Notes: generated by a model not told the origin, from the sequence alone. Counted from the first letter of the stretch, positions 15,218 through 24,399 are shown. The stretch is DNA of 43,544 nucleotides from Thermomicrobiales bacterium (GCA_030446685.1 JAUJMV010000035.1:6551-50094); one strand, 5' to 3'. Program-made: numbers and translations.

Positions 15218-16795
15218 ATGATCGAGACAACGCGCCCGGCTCCTCTGCCCACTGACGCCACGCCCGCCGAGCCGGCCGCGCCCGCCGGCACGCGCGCGAT
15301 CCTGGCGGCGGCGCTGGCGGCGGTGCTGGTCGCCGCGCTCGACCTGACAGTGATCAGCACGATCCTGCCGCGCGTCGTCTTCGATCTGGGGATCAACGCG
15401 GCGGAGATCGACCGCTACTCCTGGGTCGTCAGCGGCTATCTGCTGGCCTACCTGATCACCATCCCGGTGATGGGGCGCGTCTCCGATCTCGTCGGGCGCC
15501 GGCCGGTCTTCTACGTCGCGCTGGCCCTCTTCACCGTTGGCTCGGTCTGGTGCGCGCTGGCCGACGGGCTGGTGGCGCTCGTCGCCGCGCGGATGGTGCA
15601 GGGCTTCGGCGGCGGGGCGCTGGTTCCGGTGACGCTGGCGCTCGCCGCCGATCTGCTGCCGCCGCGCCGCCGCGCCGCCGCGGTCGGCGCGATCGGCGCG
15701 ATCGACACCCTCGGCTGGGTGCTGGGGCCGCTCTGGGGCGCGGGTCTGCTCGGCCTCCTCGGCGCCTGGCGGCTCGGCCCGGTCGCCGACTGGCGCTGGG
15801 TCTTCGCGCTGAACGTGCCGCTGGCGATCGCGGTCGTCGCCACGCTGGCCCTGGTCTGGCGGCGGCACACCACCCCCGCGACCGGGGCGGATCGCGCCGG
15901 CGGCTTCGACTGGCTCGGCGCGCTCACCCTGACCGCCGCGCTGGCGCTGGCGAACCTGGCCCTCTCGTCCGGGGCGGAGGCGGGCGGGACGCGCGCGTTT
16001 GGGGCGGAGGCGAACCCCTTCGCCGCCTACCGCCTGCCGCTGCTGGCCGGGGCCGTCGCCGCGCTGGCCGCCTTCATCGTCACCGAGCGGCGGGCGCGGT
16101 CGCCGCTGATCCCTTTGGGGTTGTTCCGCGACCGCGTCTTCAGCGCGGCGAATGGGGCGAACCTGCTGGTCGGGGCGGCGCTGATCGTCGTGATGGTCGA
16201 CGTGCCGCTGCTCGTCTCGCTCCTGGCGACCGACAGCGCGCGGGTCAGCCTGATCAGCGCGCTCCTGCTGACGCCGTTCACCCTGGCGATGGCCGCCGGC
16301 GCGCTCGGCGGCGGGGCGGTGGCCGAGCGCGCCGGCTACCGCGCGGTGGCGGTCGCCGGGCTGATCCTGGCGGCGCTCGGCTTCTGGCGGCTCGGCGGCT
16401 GGCCCCAGGCCCTCGCCTACGCCCGCATGACGGCGGACCTGGCTCTCTGCGGCCTCGGCTTCGGCCTGGTGATCGCCCCGATCGGGGCGGCGGCGATCAA
16501 CAGCGCGCCGCGCGGCACGCTCGGCATCGCCTCGTCGCTGGTGATGGTGATGCGCCTGGTCGGGATGATGGCCGGCCTCTCCGCGCTGACCTCCTGGGGT
16601 GTCGGCCGCCTCAACGCCGCCCTCGCCGCCCTCCCACCGCTAACCCCGAACCCCGGCGAGGACCCGGTCGCCTTCCAGCTCCGCCAGGTCAACTTCCTCG
16701 CCGAGCAGAGCCTCGCCCTCACCTTCGACGTCCTGCAGCGGTCACCTTCGCCATCGCCGCGCGTCATCGCGCCTCGTCGCCCTCCTTCCCGCTGA
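15218..16795 (+). CDS. MFS exporter of the DHA2 (14-helix) family
   Basis: A drug/H+ antiporter-like transporter in the EmrB/QacA group. Seen: the first helix ending AALDLTVISTILP (motif D1), GRVSDLVGRRPVF (motif A), ARMVQGFGGGALVP and IGAIDTLGWVLGPLWGAGL (motif C). The frame carries 525 residues, but the last stretch turns from a helix (QSLALTFDVLQ) into Ser/Pro/Arg residues. The expected last helix is scattered over the other frames at about 16750-16845 (VTFAIAA, then LLPALRLLNRRARW after several small indels), so the C-terminus appears damaged. It follows an LprG-like lipoprotein on the same strand. Confidence 0.88.
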   Translation: MIETTRPAPLPTDATPAEPAAPAGTRAILAAALAAVLVAALDLTVISTILPRVVFDLGINAAEIDRYSWVVSGYLLAYLITIPVMGRVSDLVGRRPVFYVALALFTVGSVWCALADGLVALVAARMVQGFGGGALVPVTLALAADLLPPRRRAAAVGAIGAIDTLGWVLGPLWGAGLLGLLGAWRLGPVADWRWVFALNVPLAIAVVATLALVWRRHTTPATGADRAGGFDWLGALTLTAALALANLALSSGAEAGGTRAFGAEANPFAAYRLPLLAGAVAALAAFIVTERRARSPLIPLGLFRDRVFSAANGANLLVGAALIVVMVDVPLLVSLLATDSARVSLISALLLTPFTLAMAAGALGGGAVAERAGYRAVAVAGLILAALGFWRLGGWPQALAYARMTADLALCGLGFGLVIAPIGAAAINSAPRGTLGIASSLVMVMRLVGMMAGLSALTSWGVGRLNAALAALPPLTPNPGEDPVAFQLRQVNFLAEQSLALTFDVLQRSPSPSPRVIAPRRPPSR

Positions 16796-16965
16796 GGCCT
16801 CCTCAACCGCCGCGCCCGTTGGGCGGCGAGCGCGACCCCGACGATTACCCCGCCTGGGACGTCATCCGCGGCTTCCGCTGAGCCAGGGGCGGCGCGGCAA
16901 TCTCGTGCGATTCCGCCGCCGAGCACGTTCGCGGGGCCGCCGCCGCGCTTCTCGGTGCTCGGCCG

Positions 16966-17672
16966 ATGGGAGGGCTGGCCGCGCCTGATGCCCGGACGCT
17001 CGATCCGGCACACGCGGCCGAACTCCTGCGGCGGCAGGAGGCGCTGCAAGCCGAGGCGGAGGAAGTGCTGGCGCCGGCGTTGCTGGCCCGCGCGACGCCC
17101 GACCTGACGGCGACTGGCGAACGCTTTTCCGCGCGACTATCTGTCGCGCGTTCATTGCTGGCGACCGCGCGGGACGCCCGGTGCGCGTGGGTAGTTCGGT
17201 GCTGGGCCTGATGGCCTGGCGCGATATCGACTTCAACGTCCTCTGCCGCGACCTGGACGCCGACCGCGTCTTCGAGACGATCCGCCCGCTCGCCGCGCAC
17301 CCGCGGATCAAGCAACTGCGCTACTCGAACGAGCGGGGGCGGTTCAACGCGACCGGCCTGCCCGAGGATGAGGGCTACTACTGGGGTGTGCGCTATCACA
17401 CCGAGGCCGGCGGTGAGTGGAAGCTCGATCTCTGGTTCCTGCCCGAGTCCGCGCCCCGCCCGGAGTTCGCGCACCTGGCGAACATCCCGCCGCGGCTGAC
17501 CCCCGAGACGCGCCTGGCGATCCTCTGGATCAAGGACATCTGGCATCGCCTCCCGGCCTATCGCGGCCGGGTCCTGAGCATCGACATCTACGACGCGGTG
17601 TTGGAACACAACGTACGGACGCCCGAGGAGTTCGACCGCTACCTGCGGGAGCGGGGCAAGCCGGCGCGGTAG
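16966..17672 (+). pseudogene. Nucleotidyltransferase-like protein, frameshifted
   Basis: The second part, in the frame that reads from GTG 17181, carries a nucleotidyltransferase-like motif VGSSVLGLMAWRDIDFNVLC (GS followed by a DxD-like RDID). It continues with YYWGVRYHTEAGGEWKLDLWF, PPRLTPETRLAILWIKD and RTPEEFDRYLRERG. The matching N-terminus, LLRRQEALQAEAEEVLAPAL, starts at ATG 16966 in another frame. The two must join between about 17090 and 17180, so at least one indel separates them. I recall similar unnamed proteins in Actinobacteria and Chloroflexota; the substrate is unknown. Confidence 0.6.
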
Positions 17673-17714
17673 CTGCTCCACGCCTGCTGTTCGCCGGGGC
17701 GCATCCCCACGCCT

Positions 17715-18131
17715 CTACATCGTCCACCGATTGAGCAGCACGTAGGCGCAACCGCCGAGAAGACCGCTACCGCCCAGCACAATCGGTAATCCAACCCGCC
17801 GATTGCCCTCCGGCTGTCGCAACCGCGCTCCCAGGAGCAGCGTGAGGATCGCCCCGGCGACCGCACCGCCCGTACCACAGGCGAGCGCGCCGCGCAGGCA
17901 GTCGGCGGCAAGCGAGGCGCCGGGGGACAACAGCGATGCGATGAGCGCGTTCATCAGCCCGCCGCTGATCCCGGCACCGGCGCCCGTCACGCCCGCAGCC
18001 CCCGCACGCGTGCCGGGCGGGGCATCAATAGGGAGTGCGGCGGATGATGGGCCGGATAGCAGGCCAACGATGACACCACCGACCCCAGAGGCCAGGGCGT
18101 ACCCCAGCAAGTCGGCAATCACGTTCTCCAT
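17715..18131 (-). CDS. Hypothetical Gly/Ala-rich membrane protein
   Basis: A 138-residue protein with about four hydrophobic, glycine-rich segments: LGYALASGVGGVIVGLLSG, ISGGLMNALIASLL, GTGGAVAGAILTLLLGA and GLPIVLGGSGLLGGCAYVLL. It has one charged loop, RLRQPEGNRR. The pattern suggests a small membrane protein of the glycine-zipper sort. I do not recognise a family. A weak ribosome site (GAGAGGGTC) precedes ATG 18131. Confidence 0.55.
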   Translation of the reverse strand: MENVIADLLGYALASGVGGVIVGLLSGPSSAALPIDAPPGTRAGAAGVTGAGAGISGGLMNALIASLLSPGASLAADCLRGALACGTGGAVAGAILTLLLGARLRQPEGNRRVGLPIVLGGSGLLGGCAYVLLNRWTM

Positions 18132-18213
18132 ATTGCGACCCTCTCAAGTCTCTGCGTTTGCCGTTTATCGCATTGCATCCGCCGGGTATCGTCACCGATC
18201 GATCGTGAGGGGA

Positions 18214-19026
18214 TCATCCCCCGCTCGTCCCAGTCGGCCGCTCGTCGGCCGCGCTGAGCGCCCCGGCGACGATGTCGGCCGCCAGGCGCGTGCGGAAGGT
18301 CCAGCGCGCCGGGTCGCGGTCGTGCGCGGCGTTCCAGGCGGCGAGGCCGCCGGCCCGCGCGACCTCGTCCGGGTAGCGGTCGGCGGTCTCGAACTCCAGC
18401 CCCTCGGTCAGCACCTGGTCGCAGCGGAAGCCCCCGGCGCGGCGCAGCAGCACCGGCCACTCGCCGTCGGTGCCGACATCATGCACGGTCGAGTGCGCCG
18501 CCAGGTACGCGACCGCGCGCCGCGAGAGCCCGCGCGACCCCGAGCAGACATCGACCGGCTCGCCGTAGAGGCGCGAGACGAGCCGGTTGGCCGCCTGCTC
18601 GGTCTCGACCTGGTTGGCCGGGTGGGTCGCCCAGGCCCGCGCGGTCCGGCCCAGGAGCAGCAGATCGACCGTCGCGATCCGCGCCAGCGTCGCGTCGAGT
18701 TCGTCGCGCCACCCGTGCCACCAGTGGAGCAGCCGGTCGAAGTCGCAGAGGTGGACGCTCGGGGCCAAGTCCGCCGCCTGCCGCACCGCGCCCAGCCGCC
18801 GCCGGCCGATCGCCCGGTACTCGCTCGGCCCGCGCGTCACCGCCGCCCCGGCCGCGACCAGCGGCGCGATCATGCGCTCCGGCGTCTCCTCGGTCGCGAC
18901 GATCGCCAGCCCGGCGTAGCGCCGCGGCAGGTCGGGGAGCGCGTCGAGCAGGAGCGGCAGCGTCGCGCCCTCCGGATCGTGCAGCGTCGAGGCCAGCGCG
19001 ACCCGCCGCCCGTCCCCGTCCGTCAT
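18214..19026 (-). CDS. Conserved hypothetical, possibly glycosyltransferase-like
   Basis: A 270-residue soluble protein. The N-terminal half alternates strands and helices like a nucleotide-sugar (GT-A) fold: [36 protein letters not shown] and [15 protein letters not shown], where CDFD might be a DxD-type site. The second half has [21 protein letters not shown] and [15 protein letters not shown] do not recognise the family, so the sugar-transferase idea is weak inference. Its ATG overlaps the expected stop of rpe by four bases (ATGA), pointing to an operon with rpe. Confidence 0.6.
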   Translation of the reverse strand: MTDGDGRRVALASTLHDPEGATLPLLLDALPDLPRRYAGLAIVATEETPERMIAPLVAAGAAVTRGPSEYRAIGRRRLGAVRQAADLAPSVHLCDFDRLLHWWHGWRDELDATLARIATVDLLLLGRTARAWATHPANQVETEQAANRLVSRLYGEPVDVCSGSRGLSRRAVAYLAAHSTVHDVGTDGEWPVLLRRAGGFRCDQVLTEGLEFETADRYPDEVARAGGLAAWNAAHDRDPARWTFRTRLAADIVAGALSAADERPTGTSGG

Positions 19027-19741
19027 CGGCCCCCCGTTCCGCGCCCGCCTGCTCCGCGTCCGCCAGCCCCTCCGCCATCCCGCGCCGCAGCCCCGCGATC
19101 GCCGCCGCGACCGGCTGCCGATCGTTGAAGACCGCCGAGCCGGCGACGATCACATCCGCCCCCGCCGCCACCACCCGCGCGACGTTGTCCGGCCCGACCC
19201 CGCCATCGACCGAGAGGTCCGCGCCGTAGCCGCCCGCGTCGAGCGCCGCGCGCAACCGGGCGATCTTGGCGAGCTGCCCCTCGATGAACCGCTGCCCGCC
19301 GAACCCCGGATTGACCGTCATCACCAGCACCAGATCGGCGAGCGGCAAGGTCTCGTCGAGCGCGGCGGCGGGCGTGCCGGGGTTGAGCGTCACGCCCGCC
19401 CGCGCGCCCAGCTCGCGGATGCGCGTCAGCGTCCGGTGCAAGTGCGTCGCGCCCTCGACGTGGACCGTCAGCCAGTCGGCCCCCGCCTCGACAAACTCTT
19501 CCAAGTAGCGTTCCGGCCGCTCGATCATCAGATGGACGTCGATCGGCAGGCGCGTCGCCCGGCGCACCGCCGCCAGCACCGGCAGGCCGATGCTCAGGTT
19601 CGGCACGAAAAAGCCGTCCATCACGTCGAAGTGGATCGCGTCGGCCCCCGCCGCCTCCGCCGCCGCGATCTGCTCCCCCAGCCGCAGGAAGTCGGCGGCC
19701 AGGATCGACGGCGACCGCCGCGGCGCGGCGCGTTCGGCCAT
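19023..19741 (-). CDS. rpe: Ribulose-phosphate 3-epimerase
   Basis: Interconverts ribulose 5-phosphate and xylulose 5-phosphate in the pentose phosphate pathway, a TIM barrel with a metal site. Seen: [29 protein letters not shown] (metal His and Asp), [35 protein letters not shown] and AGSAVFN. ATG 19741 follows AAGGGGGG. As written, the frame misses its stop and runs on to 18479 through the next gene in shadow sequence. Adding one base to the C6 run at 19030-19035 would end the protein at TGA 19023-19025, overlapping the next ATG, with a normal length near 238. The coordinates given assume that end. Confidence 0.9.
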
Positions 19742-19760
19742 AAATCCCCCCTTCTTCCCG

Positions 19761-19869
19761 TGCTGAGTGCTGAGTGCTGTGTAATGAGTGGGCTCCGCGG
19801 TTCGCGACCGGGGTTGATCGGCACGCTCCCACTCAGCACTCAGCACTCAGCACTCAGCACTCGGCACTC
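19761..19869. repeat. Inverted heptad array (TGCTGAG / CACTCAG)
   Basis: Left arm 19761-19781: three copies of the 7-mer TGCTGAG, the last one altered. Right arm 19830-19869: five to six copies of CACTCAG. The loop is about 48 bases. It fills the gap between rpe and the ROK gene and supplies the last codons and stop of the latter. Confidence 0.95.
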
Positions 19870-20696
19870 GTCTCCGCCAGGACCAGCGCGCCGACCAGCC
19901 CGGAGTCCTGGCCGAGGCCGGACGGCTCGATGCGCGGCACGGGGAGGATGCGAATCATCCCCGCCGCCTTCTCCCGCAGCGGCACGAAGAGCTGATCGCC
20001 GCGCGCGGTGATGCCGCCGCCGAGGATGATCGCCTCGGGGCAGAGCAGGTTGGCGGTGTTCGCCACGCCCACCGCCAGGTAGAAGGCGATCTCGTCCCAG
20101 AAGGCCGGGTCGTCGATCTCCTCGCCCCGCTTGCCGGTGCGGTTGCGGATGCCGGTGCCGGAGACGACCGCCTCCAGGCAGCCCCGATTGCCGCAGCCGC
20201 AGACCGGGCCGTTCGGCCAGACGACCTGGTGCCCGCCCTCGGTGTCGTGCGCGCCGTGGTGGATGCGCCCCTCGAGGATCACGCCGCTGCCGACCCCCGT
20301 GCTGACGGTGTAGTAGACCATCGTGCGCGTGCCCCGCCCCGCCCCCTCGCGCCACTCGCCGAGCGCGGCCACGTTGGCGTCGTTGTCCATCACCACCGCC
20401 GCGTCGAGTTGCCGCGACAGTTCGGCGACCAGCGGGTAATGGTGCCAGCCGGGCATGTTCAGCGGCACGATCACCCCGGTCGCGAAGTCGAGCGGCCCCG
20501 CCGCCGACACCCCCACCCGCGCGACCCCCTCCGGCGCGATCCGGCGGGCCAGCGCGACCAGTTGCGCCACCCCTTCCTCCGCCCCGGCCGGCGACAGCGC
20601 CCGCTCCGCGATCAGCCCGCCGCGCCCGTCGCGCCGCCCGACCCGCATCCGCGTGCCGCCCAGGTCGATCCCGATCGTCGCGCCGCCCTCGCTCAT
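19854..20696 (-). CDS. ROK family sugar kinase (glucokinase-like)
   Basis: Predicted to phosphorylate glucose or a related sugar with ATP. Seen: the phosphate loop GIDLGGTRMRVG near residue 8, NDANVAALGEW with the catalytic Asp, STGVGSGVI, and the ROK zinc motif EGGHQVVW with CGCGNRGCLE. The protein has 280 residues; ATG 20696 follows AGGGAAG. Its last residues, TSAEC, and its stop lie in the CACTCAG heptad array, so the end of the gene is formed by repeat sequence, as in lspA. Beside rpe it fits entry of sugars into glycolysis and the pentose phosphate pathway. An N-acetylmannosamine kinase role cannot be excluded. Confidence 0.88.
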   Translation of the reverse strand: MSEGGATIGIDLGGTRMRVGRRDGRGGLIAERALSPAGAEEGVAQLVALARRIAPEGVARVGVSAAGPLDFATGVIVPLNMPGWHHYPLVAELSRQLDAAVVMDNDANVAALGEWREGAGRGTRTMVYYTVSTGVGSGVILEGRIHHGAHDTEGGHQVVWPNGPVCGCGNRGCLEAVVSGTGIRNRTGKRGEEIDDPAFWDEIAFYLAVGVANTANLLCPEAIILGGGITARGDQLFVPLREKAAGMIRILPVPRIEPSGLGQDSGLVGALVLAETSAEC

Positions 20697-20746
20697 CACT
20701 TCCCTCCGCATCGGTAGGCAGGTTAAGGGTCAGGGGAACGCCATTC

Positions 20747-20856
20747 ACCACGGAGGACACAGCGATCACGGAGATTCGCTCGTTGAGGATCGCGACTGGG
20801 AGTACGACGGCATTATATCTCCGTCTTTCTCCGTGTCCTCTGTGTTCTCTGCGGTC
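20747..20856. repeat. Inverted CACGGAG-type repeat (second copy)
   Basis: Left CACCACGGAGGACACAGCGA and right CCGTGTCCTCTGTGTTCTCTG pair imperfectly. It is the same family as 15068-15163 and fills the gap between the ROK and HAD genes, touching the HAD stop codon. Confidence 0.75.
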
Positions 20857-21589
20857 AATCCGTCGTCCGCCCCCGCGCCGGCACGAGCCGGTCCAGCAGG
20901 GCGCGCAGGTCGTCGCCGTCGCGCAGGACGAAGTCGGGACGCGCGTCGCGCAGCGCCGGATCGCCCGGCTCGTTCCAGAGGACCGCCGCAACCCGCGTGC
21001 CCGCCGCCCGCCCCGCCCCGATGTCGGCGATGCTGTCGCCCAGGAAGAGCGCGCGTTCGGGCGGCACGCCGAGCCGCGCCAGCACCGCCAGCAGGCCGCG
21101 CGGGTCCGGCTTCGGCGCCGGCGCGTCGTCGCCGGTCGCGATCGCACCGAAGAAGTCGGCGATGCCCAGTTCGCGCAGCGTGATCTCCGCCGTGCGGCGC
21201 CCCTTGCCGGTCACCAGCCCGAGCGCGCAGCCGCGCTCGCGCGCCGCCTCCAGCGCCTGCCGGATGCCGGGGAAGAGCCGCACCAGCTCGCCGTGCCGTG
21301 CGGCGTAGACGCGGTAGAAGGCGTCGAAGCAATCGGCAGGCGGCGCGCCCGGCGTGGCCCCGGCCAGCGCGCAGACGATCGCCTCCTCCGTCCCGGCCCC
21401 CGGCCCGAAGTGCGCGACCATCTCGGCGCGCGTCAGCGGCCCTCCCCGGTGCGGGCGGGTCGCCTCGTCGAACGCGGCCAGCAGCAGGCCGAAGGTGTCG
21501 GCGAGGGTGCCGTCGAGATCGAAGACGACGGCGTCGATCGCGCGCTCGGGTGCGAGCGGGGGACCGGCGCCGGCAGGTCTGGTCGTCAT
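20855..21589 (-). CDS. HAD-superfamily phosphatase (phosphoglycolate phosphatase/PGMB-like)
   Basis: A 244-residue HAD subfamily IA hydrolase. Motif I VVFDLDGTLADT holds the nucleophile Asp, motif II is LGLVTGKGRR, motif III is the Lys of APKPDPRGLL, and motif IV is FLGDSIADIGAGRAAG. A helical cap (about residues 35-100) follows motif I. The closest behaviour is a phosphoglycolate phosphatase or pyrophosphatase PpaX type; the substrate cannot be fixed. GAGGAG stands about 10 bases before ATG 21589. It is followed by 29 bases and then the upstream GH76-like gene, so the two are likely co-transcribed. Confidence 0.88.
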   Translation of the reverse strand: MTTRPAGAGPPLAPERAIDAVVFDLDGTLADTFGLLLAAFDEATRPHRGGPLTRAEMVAHFGPGAGTEEAIVCALAGATPGAPPADCFDAFYRVYAARHGELVRLFPGIRQALEAARERGCALGLVTGKGRRTAEITLRELGIADFFGAIATGDDAPAPKPDPRGLLAVLARLGVPPERALFLGDSIADIGAGRAAGTRVAAVLWNEPGDPALRDARPDFVLRDGDDLRALLDRLVPARGRTTD

Positions 21590-21618
21590 CTGCAAGGTGC
21601 TCCTCTGGCGTGTGCTAC

Positions 21619-22701
21619 TCACTCGCCGGTCGCGGCAAGCAGCGCGAAGATCTGCACCGCCGCCGCCTGGTCGAGCAGCGTGACCCGCCCCCGCCGCCCG
21701 AAATGGTAGAGCCCGGTTCGCGGATCGCGCCCCTCCACCCAGACCCGCTCGGCGTAGCCGGCCAGCAGATCGTCGAGCGCCGCGGTCGGGCCGGCGGGGT
21801 CGCTCGCGGCCAGCAGGCGGCAGTGCTGGAAGAAGATCGCATTGAAGGCCGGCGCCTGCGCCCAGAGGCGGTCGTCCGCGCGGTAGAAGGCGTCCGCCGC
21901 GGCGGCGATCGCGCGGGCGCGCGCCAGCAGCCCCTCGTCGCGGGTGTGGCGCCACAGCAGCGTCGCCGCACCGAGCATCGCGCCCTGGTTGTAGGACCAC
22001 TTCGTCCGCTCGATCGTCCCGTCGAGCGCGATGTGATCCCAGTAGAGGCCGTCGGCGGGGTCGCGCAATGTCCGCTCGACCCAAGCGAAGAGGCGCTCCC
22101 CCCAGGCGCGGTACGCCTCGTCGCCGGTCAGGTCGTAGAGGTGCAGCACCAGCACGGCGGCGGGCGCGGTGGAGACGGTGTTGCGGTCGCGTGTCCGGTT
22201 GCCCCGGCTCTGCGTCCAGAAGATCCCCCCCGGCGCCGGGTGGGCGGGGTCGTCGTCCCAACCGCCGGCGACGAAGGCGAAGACCCCCCGCGCGTCGGCC
22301 AGCCAGTCCCGCTCCCCGGTCGCGCGGTGGAGCGCGACCAGGTCCAGCCCGATCCAGCAGTTGTCGTCGTAGTATTTCGCTCCGCCGCCGGCCTTCAGGG
22401 GGTAGGACGCGCCCCCCGGCGGCCGCGCCCGCGCGTCCCAGTAGTGCTCGCGGTGGCTCCGGGCGAGGCGCCGCGCCTGGTCCAGCGCCCCCACGTCGCC
22501 CCCCGGCAGCGCGGCCACCGCCAGCGCGGCGGCGAACGCCTGGCCGAACGGCCAGAGGGGGGCGTAGCGGCGGTCGAAGAGTCGAGGCGGCGCCTTCTCG
22601 CGGTAGAGCGCGCCGCCGGCGACGGCGAAGCGCGCCTGCATCGCCGCGTAAGCATCGCGCGCTCGTACCGCGGCTGGCGGCGCCGGCGTCGTCTCGTGCA
22701 T
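21619..22701 (-). CDS. GH76-like glycoside hydrolase
   Basis: A 360-residue protein resembling glycoside hydrolase family 76 (alpha-1,6-mannanases), an alpha/alpha barrel. Seen: YAPLWPFGQAFAAALAV, YYDDNCWIGLDLVALH (the paired Asp typical of the GH76 active site), GGIFWTQ, DRNTVSTAPAAVLVLHLY and WSYNQGAMLGAATLL. No signal peptide is seen, so it acts in the cytoplasm or is a family relative with another role. AGGAG precedes ATG 22701. With the HAD phosphatase, ROK kinase and rpe on the same strand it suggests a small sugar-use cluster. Confidence 0.82.
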   Translation of the reverse strand: MHETTPAPPAAVRARDAYAAMQARFAVAGGALYREKAPPRLFDRRYAPLWPFGQAFAAALAVAALPGGDVGALDQARRLARSHREHYWDARARPPGGASYPLKAGGGAKYYDDNCWIGLDLVALHRATGERDWLADARGVFAFVAGGWDDDPAHPAPGGIFWTQSRGNRTRDRNTVSTAPAAVLVLHLYDLTGDEAYRAWGERLFAWVERTLRDPADGLYWDHIALDGTIERTKWSYNQGAMLGAATLLWRHTRDEGLLARARAIAAAADAFYRADDRLWAQAPAFNAIFFQHCRLLAASDPAGPTAALDDLLAGYAERVWVEGRDPRTGLYHFGRRGRVTLLDQAAAVQIFALLAATGE

Positions 22702-22788
22702 TACGCTCCTGTCCGTCCCCGCCCGGTGCGTCCCGGCCTCCCCGGCTTTGGCCCTCCCTGCCGTCCTAGCCCCCGGAGGACGCGGCGT

Positions 22789-22797
22789 ATTGTAGCA
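22789..22797 (-). promoter_or_regulatory. Extended -10 promoter for the GH76-HAD genes
   Basis: TGC-TACAAT on the minus strand, about 90 bases before ATG 22701. No clear -35. The stretch from here to 23050 holds no gene I can support. Confidence 0.4.
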
Positions 22798-23050
22798 GGG
22801 CGCCGCGCGCGGTGGTCTGCGCTGTTTCGCCACACCCCTCCCTTCCGTTGCTGCAATATCGACAGGACAAGAGGGTGGAGGCTGGTCCCTCAGCGCCCCA
22901 CCCGCCGCACGAACACGACGATGTTCGCCAACGATACCCGCCGTACCCTGCGGGGTGTGGCAGGGGAACGCGGCCGGTCGCGGGACACCACCCGGAATCG
23001 GCCCCCCCACTTGCAGCGTATTTCCGTGCGCGATCGAAGATGCCCACAGC

Positions 23051-23133
23051 GATGGGAGAGCCGAATTCGTTCGTGGAGCGGGTTCGCGGCAAGCCGCTGA
23101 CGGCGCTGGCGGCGCTCCTTGCGATACTATAGG
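23051..23133 (+). repeat. Copy 1 of a duplicated leader segment
   Basis: Nearly matches 24321-24399 over its first 50 bases and shares TACTATAGG at its end. It can encode a 26-residue peptide (MGEPNSFVERVRGKP...) ending at TAG, without a clear ribosome site. It precedes the first secreted-protein gene. Confidence 0.75.
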
Positions 23134-23325
23134 CATTGATCGGGGAACGTCGCCGCGGACCCGGCTTGCTTGTGCCGGGTCCGCACGGCCCATCCTCTAA
23201 CGACGTAACGCATCAGCCAGCGTCTGGAACTTTCCCCAGGGCTAGTGCATTACTCCTGCACCAGGTGTCGGCGCGGTGCCGGCGCAGGCGGCGGTGGACG
23301 GGCCGATGAACTGCGCGGGGACTCC

Positions 23326-24243
23326 ATGCAAGTAGTCTGTGCGTCGCGGTTCGCCAACACGCTTGCGCGCCTGCTGGTGCTGCTCCTCCTGGCGGCGTGT
23401 GGCGCGCCGAGCGGTGTGGGGGCACGGCGACACCCGGCGCGACGCCCACCCGCAGCGTCCCGCCGGCGGGTATGGGCGCGACGCGCGACGCGACTGGGGT
23501 ACCGACGCTCACTGCGGCCACGGCCACCAGGGCGACCCCGACTGCCCGACCGGGCGGGACGATCGCCAATCGAACCGCGACTGCGGCAGGAGCGCTCACC
23601 GTCACCCCCGCCGCCGGGCCGGCGGGGACGGTCTTTACGATCACCGGGTGGGCTTCCCCAGCGATCCCGGGCTGTATGCTTTGGGGTCCGGCCCGGACCA
23701 ACCGGTGGTCCTGCACCGGCGGCTCACGGTCGGCGCGGACGGCCTGCTCCGCGTGGAGTTCAACTCCCTCGGCCGGGTCCCCGGCGCCTACTCCGTGGCG
23801 ATCGGTCGCCCCGCTGGCCAGGACGGCAGGCCGCGCTTTATCGCGCAGGTCGCCTTCACCATCAGCGAGGGGGGCCGGTCCCGACCCTCACCGTCGAGCC
23901 CGACCACGGCTCCTGCGCCACGCCGAACCCCGCCCTCGTCGCTCACGGCCGCAATTTCGCGCCGGACACCACCATCGGCCTGGCGGCGATTCAGGTGGAT
24001 CCGTACCGCGTGTCACCGGTTCGTGGCTCCTTCGTGGTCGCCGCCGACGGCACCTTCACTGGCACGGTCTTCCTCACCGGGTGTGGCCCGACGACCCCGG
24101 GCGGGACGCAGTTCCGGATCAATGCGGTTCGGATCGACGGACCCGTGAACGCAGAGCAGGGTGTGGCGAGCGCGACGTTTGTGGTCGCCCCGGCCGCCTC
24201 GCCTCTCCCCGTTCTCCCGACGCCATCGCCCGATCCGCGATAG
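23326..24243 (+). pseudogene. Secreted lipoprotein with IPT/TIG-like domains, three frameshifts
   Basis: Starts at ATG 23326 with a lipoprotein signal, LARLLVLLLLAACGAPSG. The protein then continues through the other two frames and back. First a Thr/Pro-rich segment (TATPGATPTRSVPPAG) and TVTPAAGPAGTVFTITGW; next GFPSDPGLYALGSG with VGADGLLRVEFNSLGRVPG; then VPTLTVEPDHGSCATPNPAL and FVVAADGTFTGTVFLTGCG. Each switch is the loss of one base at a G run: 23418-23422, 23650-23652 and 23869-23874. Restored, it is a cell-surface protein with two immunoglobulin-like repeats. Binding partner unknown. All three lesions in one direction suggest either undercalled runs or a decaying gene. Confidence 0.72.
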
Positions 24244-24320
24244 TGGAGAGAGAGCCTGAGTAGCTTTCAGGAGCCGTAAAGTGGGCCGGGCGGAAGCACC
24301 ATTTCCGCGATGACGACGGC

Positions 24321-24399
24321 GATGGGAAAACCGAACTCGTTCGTGGAGCGGGTTTGCGGCAAGCCGCCGGCGGTGCTCGAGACTTACGGTACTATAGGG
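24321..24399 (+). repeat. Copy 2 of the duplicated leader segment
   Basis: Second copy of 23051-23133. It encodes MGKPNSFVERVCGKP in the same position and again ends in TACTATAGG, about 30 bases before the next secreted-protein gene. A duplicated promoter region is likely. Confidence 0.75.

Noticed and set aside
18479..19846. A 455-residue fused rpe protein
   Set aside because: After the epimerase the frame translates shadow sequence of the next gene, rich in Ala/Arg/Gly with no domain. One missing C explains the lost stop.
22812..23132. Protein-coding gene in the gap after the GH76-like gene
   Set aside because: The frame has no ribosome site or recognisable domain; only its last 26 codons match the duplicated leader segment.
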